From assembly GCA_950295325.1 (NCBI GenBank), contig OX485808.1, forward strand, positions 17,628,527 to 17,692,526: a stretch of DNA of 64,000 nucleotides, given 5' to 3'. Source of the stretch: Polytrichum commune (taxonomy: Eukaryota > Streptophyta > Polytrichopsida > Polytrichales > Polytrichaceae). The translations under genes and the position numbers were made by a program. Every line of letters begins with the position of its first letter. Within the stretch, counting starts at the first letter, position 1. Below the pieces are notes generated by a model. The model saw only the letters and a list, made by a program, of their open reading frames with translations, ran no database searches and had not been told where the DNA came from. Shown in pieces: positions 62,072-64,000 of the stretch.

Positions 62072-62174
62072 CTCTCTGCTTGACATAAATCTTGTCAGGT
62101 GGTCAACTGCCTCTTGTGCTTTGGCATTGGCCTGTCGGCCTTCTGTCTCAAAAAAAGAAAGAAAGAAAAGAAAA
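62072..62174 (+). mobile_element. 5'-truncated SINE-like insertion with 17-bp target duplication
   Basis: gaaaacagtagaatctc occurs at 62055-62071 and 62175-62191. The 103-bp insert between starts ctctctgcttgac, resembling the downstream part of the SINEs at 9.9 and 12 kb. It ends in an A-rich tail of aaagaaag type, the mark of LINE-driven retroposition. Confidence 0.85.
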
Positions 62175-62225
62175 GAAAACAGTAGAATCTCGATCGATTA
62201 TGCCCAAAAATCTCCCCAGGCACTG

Positions 62226-62960
62226 TTGGAGACACAATAGAGTTCTTTCACTAAACTAGGCAGTCCCCGATATGAAGATTCATAGCGAAGGTGAGCATAT
62301 TTCATTTACGGACCACGAAGAAAATTCAATCAGAGCCGAGAATTTGGAATTTACACTGTATTAGTAACTTTGACCATAAATTTGGATTCTAGGGTGCAAA
62401 CCTTCCTTCAAATTAACCCCACACATCTAAGTTAGTAGAAATGTTTTGTATTGATAGAAATGGCGAAGGAGAGTAGTAGTATATTCTCTCAATAAAGAAA
62501 TCGTCATGTAAGTTAGAGAACCCGAATTAACAAGGTGGCTCTCAATCAACCTCGTGGTGACCAACCACATAATAATAGGCGTATGGTATGTAGTACACAC
62601 ATGCGTACCTTTCGACTATATTTTGATGTTTACTAATTTAGGGGGGTCTTTGACTTGCACCCAAAAATAAAGTGACATGATGATGAATACTAACACACAG
62701 TAGTACCTCCTGCTAGAGACTTTGTCACCCTTTATTATGGAGTTAGAAAAATGGAAATCAACCCTAAAATCGGAGGATTAAGTTAGTTGGAGCCTCTCTC
62801 TTTTAACTTGATGTCCATTCAAGTGCCTTTGTATGTTATGTGGCGCTTCGGCTTTATTCGCCGCTAGCTGTGCCAAAAGAGAACCTTATGTGATAATTGA
62901 GCCCCGATGACATCACCGTGTTGTTTCTCTTTCCGGTATTTTAAGAGGGAGGGAGGGGGG
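62226..62960. other. geneless stretch
   Basis: No gene is supported; a G/A-rich run (ggagggagggggggag) lies just before the family K array. Confidence 0.4.
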
Positions 62961-63494
62961 GAGTTTAACAAGGGTTAAGGTATGTGCCTTAAGTGGTCAC
63001 TTGTGACATTACTCGTGTACTTCTTTATGTCTAGTTTCAGTTGTGAAATTGTTGGGGATCGTGTTGAGAAGTAGATGTTGGCCCACCACTTTTCACACTA
63101 TTAGAGTCAGAGGTGCTGACGGATGGTGTTTGAATTCGCCGGTGTGATCAGCCCCTGAGCTGGTGAGTTGTGTTCGTGGGCTTGGCAGTAGATTTGAGGA
63201 TGAAGACTCCGGATGTCGGTCCTGTAGCAACCGGAGTTTAACAAGGGTTAAGGTATGTGCCTTAAGTGGTCACTTGTGACATTACTCGTGTGCTAATTTA
63301 TGTCCAGTTTCAGTTGTGAAATTGTTGGGGATTGTGTTGAGAAGTAGATGTTGGCCCACCACTTTTCACAGTATTACGATCGGAGATGCTGACGGATGCC
63401 GGTGTGATCAACCCGTGAGCTGGTGAGTTGTGTTCGTGGGCCTGGCAGTAGATTTGAGGATGAAGATTCCGGATGTCGGTCATGTAGCAACCGG
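62961..63494. repeat. family K tandem duplication, 273-bp and 261-bp units
   Basis: Units 62961-63233 and 63234-63494 both start gagtttaacaagggttaagg and end with ggatgtcggt and gtagcaaccgg. The second lacks about 12 bases near gtttgaattc. An inverted single copy lies at 3030-3185. Confidence 0.9.
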
Positions 63495-64000
63495 ATTGAA
63501 TATGAAAGTTAGGGCAATTGAACACAACTCCTCGGTAGAGTAATGTTGTGCTCCTCTTCATCGGACGACTGTATTTCATAAGGTTGACTTTCATGACATC
63601 TACCAAGGGGGTCAAAGTTCAAAGAAACCCACCTCATGTTGATTGGCTGTTGATTCAATCTCAGTTTTAAGTTCACGAAACTAAATCAAGGTCTTTGACC
63701 CGTATTTAGGGGTTGAGTTGGGTTCAAATAGAAACATGTAGGCTCTGCAATAATAAAATGAACCTTTTCATTGCTCCTCTTCCCCGATTTGTCTCCGCCT
63801 TAGTAGGTGTTGTGAACATTCACCCGATATCATATGGCAAGACTTGTACTATAGAAACGTTGTTGTAGGTGAAATAGTGAACAAAATTTTGTAAAGTTTG
63901 TATGACTAGTTCAAGAGGAAGAGAATCTTTGCTTTGGACTCTTGTATTTGTTACATATCCGTGATGTGAACTTCAAATGACAATACGCATGGGTCACAAT
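63495..64000. other. geneless end of window
   Basis: No gene is supported. Bases 63870-63980 resemble the family A-related fragments at 33290-33350 (agagaatcttt, gatgtgaacttcaaatgaca). Confidence 0.35.

Larger units (their letters stand above)
61735..62225. mobile_element. family C element split by two insertions
   Basis: C-type sequence begins atggggagaacc at 61735, resumes as aaatgaaccggttgcattc after 61906, runs to the 17-base repeat at 62055-62071, and resumes after 62174 as cgatcgattatgcccaaaaa. Two unrelated insertions break it. Confidence 0.65.

Overview
The window looks like nuclear DNA from a land plant. The evidence is four split genes with short GT-AG introns and plant-type products, sparse genes in AT-rich DNA, many small inverted-repeat elements, and plant-style microsatellites. 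I cannot name the species. The gene structures and the lack of recognisable LTR retrotransposon genes would suit a bryophyte, lycophyte or fern at least as well as a flowering plant, but this is a weak inference.

Genes: (1) minus strand 14787-20084, a ten-exon gene for a 618-residue ALMT-family anion channel; (2) plus strand 28746-31769, a seven-exon gene for a 443-residue HEXXH membrane metalloprotease-like protein of the plastid FtsH-related type; (3) plus strand 47010-50342, a seven-exon beta-carbonic anhydrase of 322 residues with all active-site residues; (4) minus strand 52073-54917, a two-exon GH17 glucan endo-1,3-beta-glucosidase of 420 residues with signal peptide, Gly/Ser linker and GPI-signal-like tail. 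Every splice junction listed was placed by GT-AG signals, phase and continuity of the family sequence, and each total is an exact multiple of three. The four genes are separate units with separate promoters; nothing here links them in one pathway.

Layout: 1-7.6 kb is geneless with degenerate repeats. At 7.65-9.06 kb lies a decayed Tc1-type (DD34E-like) transposon. 9.8-13 kb is a nest of small inverted-repeat elements and tRNA-type SINEs. 13-21 kb is the ALMT gene and its flanks. 21-26.3 kb is repeats, including a head-to-head fold-back, a G-poor tract and a long hairpin. 28-32 kb is the metalloprotease gene. 32-46 kb is repeat-rich and geneless, including a fold-back element that carries twelve units of a palindromic minisatellite (37.65-38.5 kb). 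46-55 kb holds the carbonic anhydrase and glucanase genes. 55-64 kb has a GC-rich upstream region, tandem duplications, a 1.9-kb higher-order repeat array, and a repeat element broken by two different insertions.

Several repeat families recur. They are lettered here for cross-reference: A (fold-back, conserved core AGAGATTGGACTACRT), B (short TIR element, GTACCTCTCAT), C (AACCGGTT-rich inverted-repeat element), E (about 110-bp TIR element, also found in introns), F, I, J, K, plus SINEs. The most notable items are a tandemly duplicated exon in the carbonic anhydrase gene, the Tc1-type element in a plant setting, the palindromic minisatellite fold-back, interlocked inverted repeats at 10.5 kb, and clean nested insertions.
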